From Comamonadaceae bacterium (GTDB taxonomy: Bacteria; Pseudomonadota; Gammaproteobacteria; Burkholderiales; Rhodocyclaceae), in contig JANLJE010000005.1 of assembly GCA_029255645.1 (NCBI GenBank), positions 42,737-106,736 on the forward strand: 64,000 nt of DNA, given 5' to 3'. Shown in pieces: positions 49,583-57,924 of the stretch. Below the pieces are notes generated by a model. It was not told the origin of the DNA. It made no database searches and saw only the letters and a program-made list of their open reading frames with translations. How positions within the stretch are numbered: position 1 is the first letter of the stretch; every line of letters starts with the position of its first letter. The position numbers were made by a program, and so were the translations under genes.

Positions 49583-50440
49583 CTAGAACCAGAAACGCAA
49601 TCCGGCTACCCAACGGGTTTCTCCAGCACGCTCGCCCGCATCACGAGCCATGTCGGCTGTTTGACCGAATTTCTCCACCCGCTCGACTCCTATGTAGGGG
49701 GCAATCTGGCGCGAGAATTCGTAACGCAGGCGTAAACCCAAGGTGCCATCGGACAAGCCGCTGCCGATATTCCATGCAGGGTCTTGCTTGCCATAGAGAT
49801 TGAACTCGGCGCGCGGCTGCAAAATGAGGCGTTGCGTGAGCAGCAGGGCATAGTCTGCGGCGAGGCGCAAGGCACTTCGGCCGTTCTCGCCCATATAGGC
49901 GGTGGCGTCCACTTCGAACCAGTACGGGGCCAGTCCCTGGACACCCAACGCCAGCCAGGAACGATTGGGGCCGCTACCGCTATCGTGGCGTACGCCCAGT
50001 TGCGCATCCCAGTAATTGGCGACGGCGTGCCCCCACAATAGTTCGGTGCGTGCTTCCTGAAGTTTGTTCTGGGAGTAATCGCCTTCAGCCTTGATCACCA
50101 GCCGATCGTAATCACGACCAAACCAGGCCTGCAGATCGTAGGCGCTGGCATTGGCGCCATCAGTCGTTCTAACGTGTTCGAGGCGATCAACCAGCAGGCT
50201 GCCGAAATTGTGCTCGTCGGCCAGTCGCAACTGGCGCGGCCCGGATTGCGCATATTCGCCGCTGTCCAGCGTGTTGCCGTCTGCGTAGGCATGCGGGTCG
50301 CGCGCGTCGGCCGGGGCTGATCCGCCTTGCATGTTCATGGTGCCGTGATCCATGGCCGACGCCGCTTGTCCCGATTGAGCCCAGGCGGGCTGAAAGGCGG
50401 TGATTGCAAGGGTTGCGATCAGCGTATGGCAGATTTTCAT
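49583..50440 (-). CDS. copB: CopB/PcoB-type outer-membrane copper-resistance protein
   Basis: The 285-residue protein has a signal peptide (MKICHTLIATLAITAFQPAWA), then a short His/Met-rich region (MDHGTMNMQGG) and a beta-barrel domain ending in an aromatic Phe (LRFWF). CopB proteins bind copper and work with CopA. An aagga lies 7 bases ahead of ATG 50440; earlier in-frame ATGs at 50446 and 50470 are too close to it or overlap the copA stop. The 3' end is close to the convergent ATPase gene with no clear terminator. Confidence 0.9.
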   Translation of the reverse strand: MKICHTLIATLAITAFQPAWAQSGQAASAMDHGTMNMQGGSAPADARDPHAYADGNTLDSGEYAQSGPRQLRLADEHNFGSLLVDRLEHVRTTDGANASAYDLQAWFGRDYDRLVIKAEGDYSQNKLQEARTELLWGHAVANYWDAQLGVRHDSGSGPNRSWLALGVQGLAPYWFEVDATAYMGENGRSALRLAADYALLLTQRLILQPRAEFNLYGKQDPAWNIGSGLSDGTLGLRLRYEFSRQIAPYIGVERVEKFGQTADMARDAGERAGETRWVAGLRFWF

Positions 50441-50466
50441 CGTCATTCCTTTGCGGCCGAATCCGC

Positions 50467-52323
50467 TCATGACACCACCACCTCGCGGAACATGCCCGCA
50501 TGCATGTGGAACATCAGATGGCAATGCCAGGCCCAGCGGCCAAGTGCATCGGCATTGATGAGGAAACTGATGCGCTGGGCAGGTTGCACCGGAAGGGTAT
50601 GGCGGCGCGCCTGGAATTTTCCGTCGGCTGTCTCAAGTTCGCTCCACAGGCCGTGCATGTGCATCGGGTGCGTCATCATGGTGTCGTTCTGCAGAATGAC
50701 CCGCACCCGTTCGCCATGTTTGAAATGCACCGGCGTGCTGCTGCCGAACTCAAGGCCATCGAACGACCAGGTGTAGCGTTCCATGTTGCCGGTCAGGTGC
50801 AGCTCGACTTCGCGCGTTGGCCCGCGCCGGTCGAGCGGCCCGCCTATCGTGGACAGATCGGCCAGCGTCAAGACCTTGCGGCCATTGTCGCGCAGGCCAA
50901 TGCCAGGATCATCGAGGCGGGTGCGTGGCATATCGACGCGCATATCGGTGCTCGGGCCATACTCGGTCCGGGCATGGCGGACCTTGCCGGATGGTTTGGC
51001 CAGCGGATTGTCGTGCATCGTGTGCTGGCCATGATCCATTGCCATGGCGCCATGCTGCATCTGGTCCGGATCATGCTCCATGGGCATTGCGCCGTGCTCC
51101 ATGCCCGGCATGTCATGATTCATGGCGGCCTGGTCCATTCCGGACATTGCCCCATGGTTCATGCCGCCCATGCCGCCCATCATGTCGGCCATGGTCAGCC
51201 ATTCGACCTTGTCGAGCATCGGCACCGGCGCTTCCAGTCCGGCACGCACGGCCAGCGTGCCACGGGCGTAGCCACTACGATCCATGGACTGGGCAAAGAT
51301 CGTATGCGCCTCAGCCGTCGGCTCGATCAGCACATCGTAGGTTTCTCCCGGGCCGAAGCGGAATTCATCGACCGTGACCGGTTCGACATTGACGCCATCC
51401 GACTGGACGATCTTCATCTTCAGGCCAGGAATGCGCACGTCGAAAAAACTGTTGGCGGCACTATTGATGAAGCGCAGGCGAATCCGCTCGCCGGGACCAA
51501 AGAGCCCCGTCCAGTTGCCTGCCGGTGTCGTGCCATTCATCAAATACGTATAGGTGGCCGCGGACAAATCAGCCAGGTCGGTCGGGTTCATGCGCATTTC
51601 GTTCCACATCTTGCGCTTCTCGAGAGCTGCAGCGACACCGCCAGCCGCAACATCGCGCAAGAAATCGCCGACGGTCGGCTTGCTGTAGTTGTAGTAGTCA
51701 CTTTGGACTTTGAGTTTGGCGAACACATGCTCCGGACTCTCGTCGGTCCAGTCCGACAACTGAACAACATAGTCACGATCAGCACGGATTGTTTCGCCCC
51801 CCCGCGGCTCGACGATGATCGCCCCGTACATGCCGGTCTGTTCCTGATACCCCGAATGCGAGTGATACCAGTAAGTACCGCTTTGCTGAAGGCGAAAACG
51901 ATAGGTAAATGTCTGACCGGGAGCGATGCCGGGGAAACTGATGCCGGGAACCCCATCCATCTGGTAGGGCAGGATAATCCCGTGCCAATGAATCGACGTG
52001 GCGACCGGCAGATGGTTGGTCACCCGGATGGTGACCAGGTCGCCTTCGCGCAAGCGCAGGGTCGGCGCCGGCAGTGAGCCGTTGATCGTCGTCGCCAGCC
52101 GCATTTCCCCGGTGAAATTGACGGGGGATTCCGCGACAGTCAGTTGAATTTCGGTTCCGGACAGTTCGGGTGCGCTACCCGTAGGCGTTAGCCGAAGCGG
52201 GGCGAGCGCAGCTCGCACCCAAGGCGAGATGCCGGCCAGCACCCCCCCGCCGATCAGGCCCTGCACGAAACGGCGCCGTGGCGTAAAAATACTGGCCGGA
52301 TCGTTGCTCTGAAGAGGATTCAT
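50467..52323 (-). CDS. copA: Multicopper oxidase CopA/PcoA
   Basis: The 618-residue protein has a Tat signal (RRRFVQGLIGG, residues 16-26). Its four copper-site motifs are intact: HWHG, YHSHSG, HPMHMHGLW and HCHLMFHMHAGM. A Met/His-rich insert (about 380-435, MGGMGGMNHGAMSGM and GMEHGAMPMEH) should bind Cu(I). It oxidises periplasmic Cu(I). It overlaps the DUF411 gene by 4 bp and is followed by copB. Confidence 0.95.
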   Translation of the reverse strand: MNPLQSNDPASIFTPRRRFVQGLIGGGVLAGISPWVRAALAPLRLTPTGSAPELSGTEIQLTVAESPVNFTGEMRLATTINGSLPAPTLRLREGDLVTIRVTNHLPVATSIHWHGIILPYQMDGVPGISFPGIAPGQTFTYRFRLQQSGTYWYHSHSGYQEQTGMYGAIIVEPRGGETIRADRDYVVQLSDWTDESPEHVFAKLKVQSDYYNYSKPTVGDFLRDVAAGGVAAALEKRKMWNEMRMNPTDLADLSAATYTYLMNGTTPAGNWTGLFGPGERIRLRFINSAANSFFDVRIPGLKMKIVQSDGVNVEPVTVDEFRFGPGETYDVLIEPTAEAHTIFAQSMDRSGYARGTLAVRAGLEAPVPMLDKVEWLTMADMMGGMGGMNHGAMSGMDQAAMNHDMPGMEHGAMPMEHDPDQMQHGAMAMDHGQHTMHDNPLAKPSGKVRHARTEYGPSTDMRVDMPRTRLDDPGIGLRDNGRKVLTLADLSTIGGPLDRRGPTREVELHLTGNMERYTWSFDGLEFGSSTPVHFKHGERVRVILQNDTMMTHPMHMHGLWSELETADGKFQARRHTLPVQPAQRISFLINADALGRWAWHCHLMFHMHAGMFREVVVS

Positions 52324-52775
52324 TTTGCTTCCAGTCCGTGCTTGGCGAAGACGCGAATGCTGCCGTCCTGAGCGACCAGCAGGGTTTCATACGGCACAGG
52401 GCGGAAACTTTCCATCCCGGGAGAGCCAGGCGGCATGGATGGCACGGCCAAGCCGAGGGCCCTTGGCCTCTCCTTGATCAGCCGTTCAATGTCGGCTGCC
52501 GGCACATGGCCTTCGATGACATAGCCGGCAACCTTCGCGGTATGGCAGGAGCCGAGGCGGTCGGGCATACCCAGACGCTGGCGCGTCCCTGGCACGTCGT
52601 TCACTTCATGGGTGCGCACCGCAAACCCGGCGGCCTTGATGTGATCGATCCACTTGCCGCAGCAACCGCAGTACGGGCTCTTGTAGACATCGACCCTTTC
52701 AGCAGCCGATGCTGGCAGGGCGAGGCCTGCCCCCAGGACAAATCCTGTCAGGAAAACAGCGCCGAGCTTCGTCAT
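52320..52775 (-). CDS. DUF411 periplasmic metal-binding protein
   Basis: The 151-residue protein has a signal peptide (about 1-24) and the DUF411 core KSPYCGCCGKWIDHIKAAGF with three Cys; later motifs GSCHTAKVAGYVIEGHVPA and GLAVPSMPPGSPGM are typical. Such genes accompany copper-resistance operons. A gaggag seven bases upstream favours ATG 52775 over 52781. It is the first gene of the copA-copB operon. Confidence 0.92.
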   Translation of the reverse strand: MTKLGAVFLTGFVLGAGLALPASAAERVDVYKSPYCGCCGKWIDHIKAAGFAVRTHEVNDVPGTRQRLGMPDRLGSCHTAKVAGYVIEGHVPAADIERLIKERPRALGLAVPSMPPGSPGMESFRPVPYETLLVAQDGSIRVFAKHGLEAK

Positions 52776-52845
52776 GGACATACTCCTCAGAAGATCAAGT
52801 GCGGCCAGTATGAAATTGTGTGGCCAACATAAAGCTGACCCCGAA

Positions 52846-52861
52846 ATTACATTTCTGTAAG
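52846..52861. promoter_or_regulatory. cop-box-like palindrome 1 (DUF411-copAB side)
   Basis: attaca-tttc-tgtaag: the inverted repeat ATTACA/TGTAAT with one mismatch and a 4-nt spacer, 71 bp upstream of the DUF411-copA-copB operon. It matches the ATTACA-N4-TGTAAT pattern known for CopR-type copper-responsive boxes. Confidence 0.65.
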
Positions 52862-52998
52862 CTTCACCCGCTCGATGCTTGTGCGCGCCGTGCCCATGGT
52901 GATCATGACCGTCGCCGTGGCGTCTACGCCGTTATGAACGTGACCGTCACTGGCCCGCCATGGTGCTTTTGCCTGACCGACAGCGGGATGACTCGCGC

Positions 52999-53014
52999 AT
53001 TACATTTTTGTAAT
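52999..53014. promoter_or_regulatory. cop-box-like palindrome 2 (copR side)
   Basis: A perfect 16-bp palindrome attaca-tttt-tgtaat, 70 bp ahead of copR. The same arms occur at 52846, facing the other operon, so CopR may control both promoters. Confidence 0.72.
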
Positions 53015-53083
53015 CCAGGCAGAGGCGCCCAGAAACTGATGGAGAATTCGTCCATGGACGATCCATAACGGATGGAAAGCACA

Positions 53084-53761
53084 ATGAAAATACTGGTCGT
53101 CGAAGACGAGCCAAAAACCGGAACCTATTTGAAGCAAGGCCTGGTCGAGGCGGGTTTCGTGGTGGATCTGGTCGCCAACGGGCTTGATGGATTGCATTTG
53201 GCGCTGACGGAAGCCCACGACCTGGCCATCCTCGATGTCATGCTGCCGGGTATTGACGGGTGGCAGGTGCTGCAAGGCATCTGCCGGGCCGGCAAGGAAA
53301 TGCCGGTCTTGTTCCTGACGGCCCGCGACCAGGTAGAAGATCGGGTCAAGGGACTGGAACTCGGCGCGGACGATTATCTGGTCAAGCCTTTTGCCTTTTC
53401 GGAATTGCTGGCCAGGGTGAGAAGCTTGTTACGTCGTGGCGGGAAGGCAAAGGAGTCGGAGTATCTACGCGCGGCGGACCTGGAACTTGATCTGATGCGG
53501 CGCCGGGTGATTCGATCGGGCAAGCGGATCGACCTGACCGCCAAGGAATTTGCCTTGCTCGAACTGCTGCTTCGGCGGCAAGGCGAGGTATTGCCGCGGT
53601 CGTTGATTGCGTCCCAAGTTTGGGATATGAATTTCGATAGCGACACCAATGTGATTGAAGTCGCCATCAAGCGCCTGCGGATCAAGATAGACGAGGCATT
53701 CGAACCCAAGCTGATCCGTACGGTACGGGGAATGGGCTATGTGCTGGAGGTCACGGATTGA
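53084..53761 (+). CDS. copR: CopR/CusR-family response regulator
   Basis: The 225-residue OmpR-family regulator has phosphoacceptor D51 ([11 protein letters not shown]), Thr and Lys of the receiver (LTARD, VKPF), and a winged-helix DNA-binding domain ([27 protein letters not shown]). ATG 53084 follows ggaaag; an in-frame ATG at 53072 is less likely. The expected sensor kinase gene is missing right after it (see next entry), so the regulator is orphaned in this window. Confidence 0.94.
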   Translation: MKILVVEDEPKTGTYLKQGLVEAGFVVDLVANGLDGLHLALTEAHDLAILDVMLPGIDGWQVLQGICRAGKEMPVLFLTARDQVEDRVKGLELGADDYLVKPFAFSELLARVRSLLRRGGKAKESEYLRAADLELDLMRRRVIRSGKRIDLTAKEFALLELLLRRQGEVLPRSLIASQVWDMNFDSDTNVIEVAIKRLRIKIDEAFEPKLIRTVRGMGYVLEVTD

Positions 53762-53793
53762 ACGTTACCTGGAGTCGAATTTTCCTGATTTAA
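53758..53793 (+). pseudogene. possible stump of the CopR partner kinase gene
   Basis: A TTG start overlaps the copR stop as TTGA, the spacing usual for copRS or cusRS pairs. It reads 11 codons, with TWSRIFLI resembling the first residues of a membrane kinase, then hits TAA. Sequence beyond is transposase debris. The reading is too short for certainty. Confidence 0.35.
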
Positions 53794-53886
53794 CTTGATT
53801 CGAACGAATTGCCAAGTTCGATTTGAACGCCTTCAAGCAGAAGCAATCCTACGGCGGAACGCCAAGCCAAGAATGCGGCCATGCGG

Positions 53887-54283
53887 TCACCAGCAACTTG
53901 GGCTGCGATGGTCGCACAGGCTGGACTTGACGGTATCTGTGGTATCCATGCGGAAGAGGTTGAGGAGGATTTTCTTGATGAGCGAGAGATTTTCCGGGGC
54001 GTTGTCCTTGCGGACGGTACTGGCATCTTCCTTCAGGGTGACATCGAGCACCCAGTGCAGCTGATTGCAGCTGATTTTCGATGCCCCAGTGCGAACGCAC
54101 GGCTTCAGCGACTTCGGCCGGTGCGAGGGGGCGCGAGCCGATGTAGTCGCGCTGTTCGAGCTTGGGCGGCTTGCCTTTGACCTGGCGCACGGAATCGATA
54201 CATGCGTTTGCAGTATTTTGAATGCCGCCGGCGGCAACCTTCAACGCAGCGAACAGCTCGACCGTGCCATGGCGCTGGTTCAT
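53887..54283 (-). pseudogene. broken ISAs1-like transposase C-terminal fragment
   Basis: Two minus-strand frames carry ISAs1-family features: one reads RDYIGSRPLAP and VRSHWGIENQL, the other QLHWVLDVTLKEDASTVR and DNAPENLSLIKKILLNL. They join exactly if one copy of a 10-bp duplication (gcagctgatt at 54057-54066 and 54067-54076) is removed; then the text runs IENQLHWVLDV. The N-terminal 250 residues are absent and no terminal inverted repeats were recognised. The most upstream part (RHGTVELFAALKVA) looks more like an IS630-type transposase and may be a separate fragment. Confidence 0.8.
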
Positions 54284-54305
54284 GAAATGGCTGGTTCATG
54301 AAATA
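54275..54305. repeat. 16-bp tandem duplication in the insertion-sequence debris
   Basis: gctggttcatgaaat occurs at 54275-54289 and 54291-54305, separated by a single G. From 54306 to 54439 no gene or clear signal is seen; the sequence is AT-richer than its neighbours. Confidence 0.9.
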
Positions 54306-54439
54306 CCCCTTCAATTTTACATAATAAAAATTATGCGCAATCATGGAGCCCAAAGGATAAACAAAGGAGGAACAAGAATCTGCCGGGTCCATGAATGAAG
54401 AGCGGCGTTTTCGCATCGCTCCTCATTGCAGTCTGCAAG

Positions 54440-55114
54440 TTACTGAATCAGGAGTTTTACCGCCTTGCCAGGCAAGGCTCCTTTACTTTTCAGCCACTCG
54501 GCCACATCGGTATTGTTTGTCTTGGCGGCCCAATCCAGCGCTGTTTCACCATTTTGCGTCTTCTTGTTCAAGGCGCAGCCCGCATTCACCAGCATCTGCA
54601 CAACCTCCATGTGACCGCCACGCGCCGCGGCCATGAGAGCGGTCATGCCATTTTCGCTGCTGGCGTCGATGTCGGCGCCTTTTTCCATGAGAAACCGGAC
54701 CACTTCCGGATGTCCGTTGAAGGCAGCGTAGATCAATGGCGTCCAGCCCTCCATGTTCACTTGCGCGCCAGCCTCAACCAGGCGTTTTACCAAGGGTAAG
54801 GCTCCTTGGTAGGCGGCGATGTGCAGTGCCGAATCGCCATGGCGATTACGGGCATTGACCCTGGCCCGTTGTTCGAGCAACAGGTCAACCAACTCCAGGT
54901 TGCCTTCCCGCGTCGCCAGCATGAGCAAGGTATTGCCTTCGATATCCGAGGTATTGGCATCCATACCCCGATTCAGGAGTTCAACCACGGCCCCCCGGTT
55001 GCCCAGTTTTATTGCCGTCATCATGTCGTCGTAAGAGGCGGCTCCTGCGGAACAAGGTGCCGTGATGATCAGGGTGCCGAGCAGTAAGCCGTACAGTTTT
55101 TGCTGAATTTTCAT
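54440..55114 (-). CDS. Periplasmic ankyrin-repeat protein
   Basis: The 224-residue protein has a signal peptide (about 1-25, ending SAGA). Five to six ankyrin repeats follow (EGNTLLMLATREGNLELV, HGDSALHIAAYQGALPLV, EGWTPLIYAAFNGHPEVV, NGMTALMAAARGGHMEVV, NGETALDWAAKTNNTDVA), so it is a protein-binding scaffold of unknown partner. It overlaps tatD by 4 bp, so it is the last gene of the mltG-tmk-holB-pilZ-tatD string. Its 3' end borders the transposase debris. Confidence 0.88.
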   Translation of the reverse strand: MKIQQKLYGLLLGTLIITAPCSAGAASYDDMMTAIKLGNRGAVVELLNRGMDANTSDIEGNTLLMLATREGNLELVDLLLEQRARVNARNRHGDSALHIAAYQGALPLVKRLVEAGAQVNMEGWTPLIYAAFNGHPEVVRFLMEKGADIDASSENGMTALMAAARGGHMEVVQMLVNAGCALNKKTQNGETALDWAAKTNNTDVAEWLKSKGALPGKAVKLLIQ

Positions 55115-55893
55115 GGTGCGAGGACCTTCCGTACACTGGGGAAAAGGGAAAAAAAGTTTTGCGTGGTGGCTTCAGCGACTTCATCGAAGCGGAGACCTCG
55201 CAAGCGGGCGATTTCGTCGGCCACGAAGCGTACATGGGCAGGCTGATTGGTTTTGCCTCGATAAGGCACGGGTGCCAGATAAGGGGCGTCGGTTTCGACC
55301 AGGAGACGGTCGAGCGGTACTTTGCAGGCAACCTCCTTGACCTGCAAGGCATTCTTGAAGGTGACGATGCCGGAAATGGATATGTAAAAGCCGAGATCCA
55401 GGGCTTGCTGAGCGATGTCCCACGATTCCGTAAAGCAGTGCAGGATGCCCCCAACCGTCCGGGCCCCCTCTTCTGCCAGAATGCTCAGGGTGTCCCCGGC
55501 TGCATCCCGGGTGTGGATGATCAGTGGCTTGCCTGATGCAATGGCCGCCCGGATATGGGTCCGGAAACGCTGGCGCTGCCATTCGGGCTGGTCTTTCTGC
55601 CAGTGATAATCCAGCCCGGTTTCGCCAATCGCCACCACTTTCGTGTGCTGGGCCAGGGCGCACAGGGTTTCCTGATCGGGTTCCTGCACGTTCTCGTATT
55701 CCGGATGCAGGCCGACACTCGCAAACAGGTGAGGGTGTTGCTCGGCCAGCGCCAGAACCCGGGGAAAATCCTCCATATTCACGCCAACGCAGAGGGCTCC
55801 CCGCACTCCGTTCTCCTGCATGGCCGCGAGCATCCGGGGTAAGTTTTCTGACAGCCCGGGAAAATCCAGGTGGCAATGGGAATCGATCAGCAT
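55111..55893 (-). CDS. tatD: TatD-family metal-dependent hydrolase
   Basis: The 260-residue TIM-barrel hydrolase has the first metal motif DSHCHLDF at the N-terminus and IGETGLDYHW, HTRDAAGDTLSIL, HCFTES and ETDAPYLAPVPYRGKTN later. TatD proteins are 3'-5' exonucleases acting on DNA and RNA. It follows the pilZ gene by 7 bp. Confidence 0.95.
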   Translation of the reverse strand: MLIDSHCHLDFPGLSENLPRMLAAMQENGVRGALCVGVNMEDFPRVLALAEQHPHLFASVGLHPEYENVQEPDQETLCALAQHTKVVAIGETGLDYHWQKDQPEWQRQRFRTHIRAAIASGKPLIIHTRDAAGDTLSILAEEGARTVGGILHCFTESWDIAQQALDLGFYISISGIVTFKNALQVKEVACKVPLDRLLVETDAPYLAPVPYRGKTNQPAHVRFVADEIARLRGLRFDEVAEATTQNFFSLFPSVRKVLAP

Positions 55894-55900
55894 CGTGGCG

Positions 55901-56266
55901 TCAGAGGGTGTGGGTCGGGCGGGAGGAATTCAAGACGCCAGCCAGCAGGCTTTCGATCTTGCGTTTGGCTTCCTGTCCACTTTCATCGGCATTGAAATGG
56001 ATGCCAATGCCCTGGGCGCGATTATTCTGGGCGCCCGCGGGCGTTATCCAGACGACCTTGCCGGCAATGGGCAATTTGGCCGGGTCCTCCATGAGGGACA
56101 GGAGCATGAAGACCTCGTCCCCCAGCGCATACTTGCGGGTGGTGGGAATGAAGATGCCACCATTTTTGAGCATGGGCATGAAGGCCGCATAAAGTGCTGA
56201 CCTGGAATTGATATTCAGCGACAACACACTCGGGCGAGAAGCTGCCGCTTTGACGGGATCAGTCAT
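55901..56266 (-). CDS. pilZ: PilZ-domain protein
   Basis: The 121-residue protein has a PilZ-fold layout (LSLNINSRSALYAAFMPMLKNGGIFIPT, GKVVWITPAG, GIGIHF). The cyclic-di-GMP-binding RxxxR motif is not evident, as in the original PilZ, which instead binds the PilB ATPase/FimX. Its place between holB and tatD is the standard one for this pilus gene. Confidence 0.9.
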   Translation of the reverse strand: MTDPVKAAASRPSVLSLNINSRSALYAAFMPMLKNGGIFIPTTRKYALGDEVFMLLSLMEDPAKLPIAGKVVWITPAGAQNNRAQGIGIHFNADESGQEAKRKIESLLAGVLNSSRPTHTL

Positions 56267-56272
56267 GGGTTT

Positions 56273-57298
56273 TCACTCTACGAACAAGGCGCGATAGCCG
56301 AAAAGGAATTGCTCAAGAAACAGCCGGGCATTCAGTGGATGTTCACTCTCCCGACGCAGTTTAACCAGTTGCCGGTAGAAGCGGACCAGTTTTTCCAGCG
56401 AACTCCCGGTGGAAAGGGTTTCGATTCTAGCGCGTTGGAGTAAATAAAAGCGCGTTGGCAGGCCTTGGCTTGCAAGACTCAAATCCACCAGCCATTTTTG
56501 CGACCAATCCACCAGCTGGGGCAAGGGGTTCTCTCCCTTTACGGCTTTCAGGGCTTTATCCAAAGCCGTAGCCGTTGCAATGACTTCCAGCTTGCTGCCG
56601 CTACTCAGGGCCTGGATCAGCGCGTCCAGCCAGGCCGTTCCATTCGTGCTGGCCAGCGTCTGGGCCAAACCAGGCGCCCCACCTGCAAGGGCCAGCCAGA
56701 CTTCAGGGTTTTCCACCCCCTCTTCCTGGAGCGCCCGTTGGGCGATGGCAGCGGGAGGCCGGGTGATCGGCAAGGCCTGGCAACGGCTGCGCAGCGTGGG
56801 AAGCAAACGCATCGGCTCACTGGATACCAATAAAAACAAGGTACCTGGAGGCGGTTCTTCAAGTACTTTGAGGATGGCATTGGCCGCACTACGGTTCAGG
56901 GTTTCCGCTGGATTGACGAGGATGATCCGCAAACCCTGGCGATGGGTGCCCACGCCGAAAAAGTCATCCAGTTCCCGGACCTGATCAATGGTGATCTGTT
57001 GCCCCCCTCGCCTGGCCTTGTCCGCACCCCCCTCTTCTTCCTGTGTTTTCTGGGCGGCGGGCTGCAGCATGCGGAAATCCGGATGGTTGCCCTGTTCGAA
57101 CCAGTGGCAGGCAAGGCAGGCACCACAGGCTTTACCATCGGCTTGCACCTGTTCGCAGAGCAGGCTGGCTGCAAAGGCCTGGGCCAGCAAGCCCTTGCCC
57201 AGGCCACGGGGACCGCTCAGCAACAGGGCATGGGGCAAGCGCTGACGCCAGTCCTGCAACCGTCTCCAGGAATCTCCGTAGATTGAAATAACGTTCAT
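56273..57298 (-). CDS. holB: DNA polymerase III delta-prime subunit
   Basis: HolB is part of the clamp loader that places the beta clamp on DNA. The 341-residue AAA-fold protein has four Cys in a zinc module ([17 protein letters not shown]), a degenerate P-loop GPRGLGKG, and [17 protein letters not shown] with the sensor region RSRCQ. ATG 57298 overlaps the tmk stop as ATGA; a TTG two codons earlier is possible. Confidence 0.94.
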   Translation of the reverse strand: MNVISIYGDSWRRLQDWRQRLPHALLLSGPRGLGKGLLAQAFAASLLCEQVQADGKACGACLACHWFEQGNHPDFRMLQPAAQKTQEEEGGADKARRGGQQITIDQVRELDDFFGVGTHRQGLRIILVNPAETLNRSAANAILKVLEEPPPGTLFLLVSSEPMRLLPTLRSRCQALPITRPPAAIAQRALQEEGVENPEVWLALAGGAPGLAQTLASTNGTAWLDALIQALSSGSKLEVIATATALDKALKAVKGENPLPQLVDWSQKWLVDLSLASQGLPTRFYLLQRARIETLSTGSSLEKLVRFYRQLVKLRRESEHPLNARLFLEQFLFGYRALFVE

Positions 57299-57909
57299 GA
57301 ACAAATGGATAGAACGTTTTGTTCAAGTTGTTTGCGAATATCATCCATCGCTTGCTCACCGTTGATGACACGAAAACGCTGGGGATGGCTGGCGGCCCGG
57401 TCCAGGTAGACATGACGGACCCGGTCATGAAACAGGGCCTGCTCCTGTTCAAATCGGTCCAGGTGGCGGTTGGCCAGGACGATCCGGCGCCGGGCCACCT
57501 CACAGGGCACATCGAACAACAGGGTCAGGTCGGGCTGGGTTTCACCATGCACCCATTGCTCCAGCTGTTTGATCTTGTGGCGATCCAGGCCCCTGCCCCC
57601 GCCCTGATAGGCGTAGGTGGCATCGCTAAAGCGGTCACAGACCACCCACTCGCCCCGCTCCAGTGCGGGCAGGATCACCTGGGCCAGGTGTTCGCACCGG
57701 GCGGCAAACATCAGCAGGGTTTCGGTTTCCAGACACATGGGCTCGGACAGGAGCCATTCCCGCAGTTTTTCTCCCAGCGGCGTCCCGCCCGGTTCCCGGG
57801 TGGCAACGACGGTCTTGCCCTGTTGGCGCAAAAACGCGGCCAGCCAGTCCAGGTGACTACTCTTGCCGGCCCCGTCAATTCCTTCGAGGGTGATGAATTT
57901 ACCTTTCAA
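57295..57909 (-). CDS. tmk: Thymidylate kinase
   Basis: Tmk phosphorylates dTMP to dTDP. The 204-residue protein has the P-loop [15 protein letters not shown], the [14 protein letters not shown] motif with catalytic Arg, [20 protein letters not shown] and the LID region. It stands between mltG (15 bp) and holB (4-bp overlap). Confidence 0.96.
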   Translation of the reverse strand: MKGKFITLEGIDGAGKSSHLDWLAAFLRQQGKTVVATREPGGTPLGEKLREWLLSEPMCLETETLLMFAARCEHLAQVILPALERGEWVVCDRFSDATYAYQGGGRGLDRHKIKQLEQWVHGETQPDLTLLFDVPCEVARRRIVLANRHLDRFEQEQALFHDRVRHVYLDRAASHPQRFRVINGEQAMDDIRKQLEQNVLSICS

Positions 57910-57924
57910 AACAGGCTCCTGACT

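Larger units (their letters stand above)
52776..53083. other. divergent copper-operon control region
   Basis: The 308 bp separate the minus-strand copper operon from copR. They hold two 16-bp palindromes listed separately. The middle (52862-52998) shows no gene or clear promoter. A short open frame at 52820-53068 has no ribosome site and is not convincing. Confidence 0.7.

Noticed and set aside
50500-52077. Plus-strand 525-codon frame opposite copA
   Set aside because: copA on the minus strand has all four copper motifs; the plus-strand frame has none and no start signal.
52820-53068. Small plus-strand gene in the copper control region
   Set aside because: It spans both palindromes, lacks a Shine-Dalgarno and has no recognisable family, so a control region is the simpler reading.
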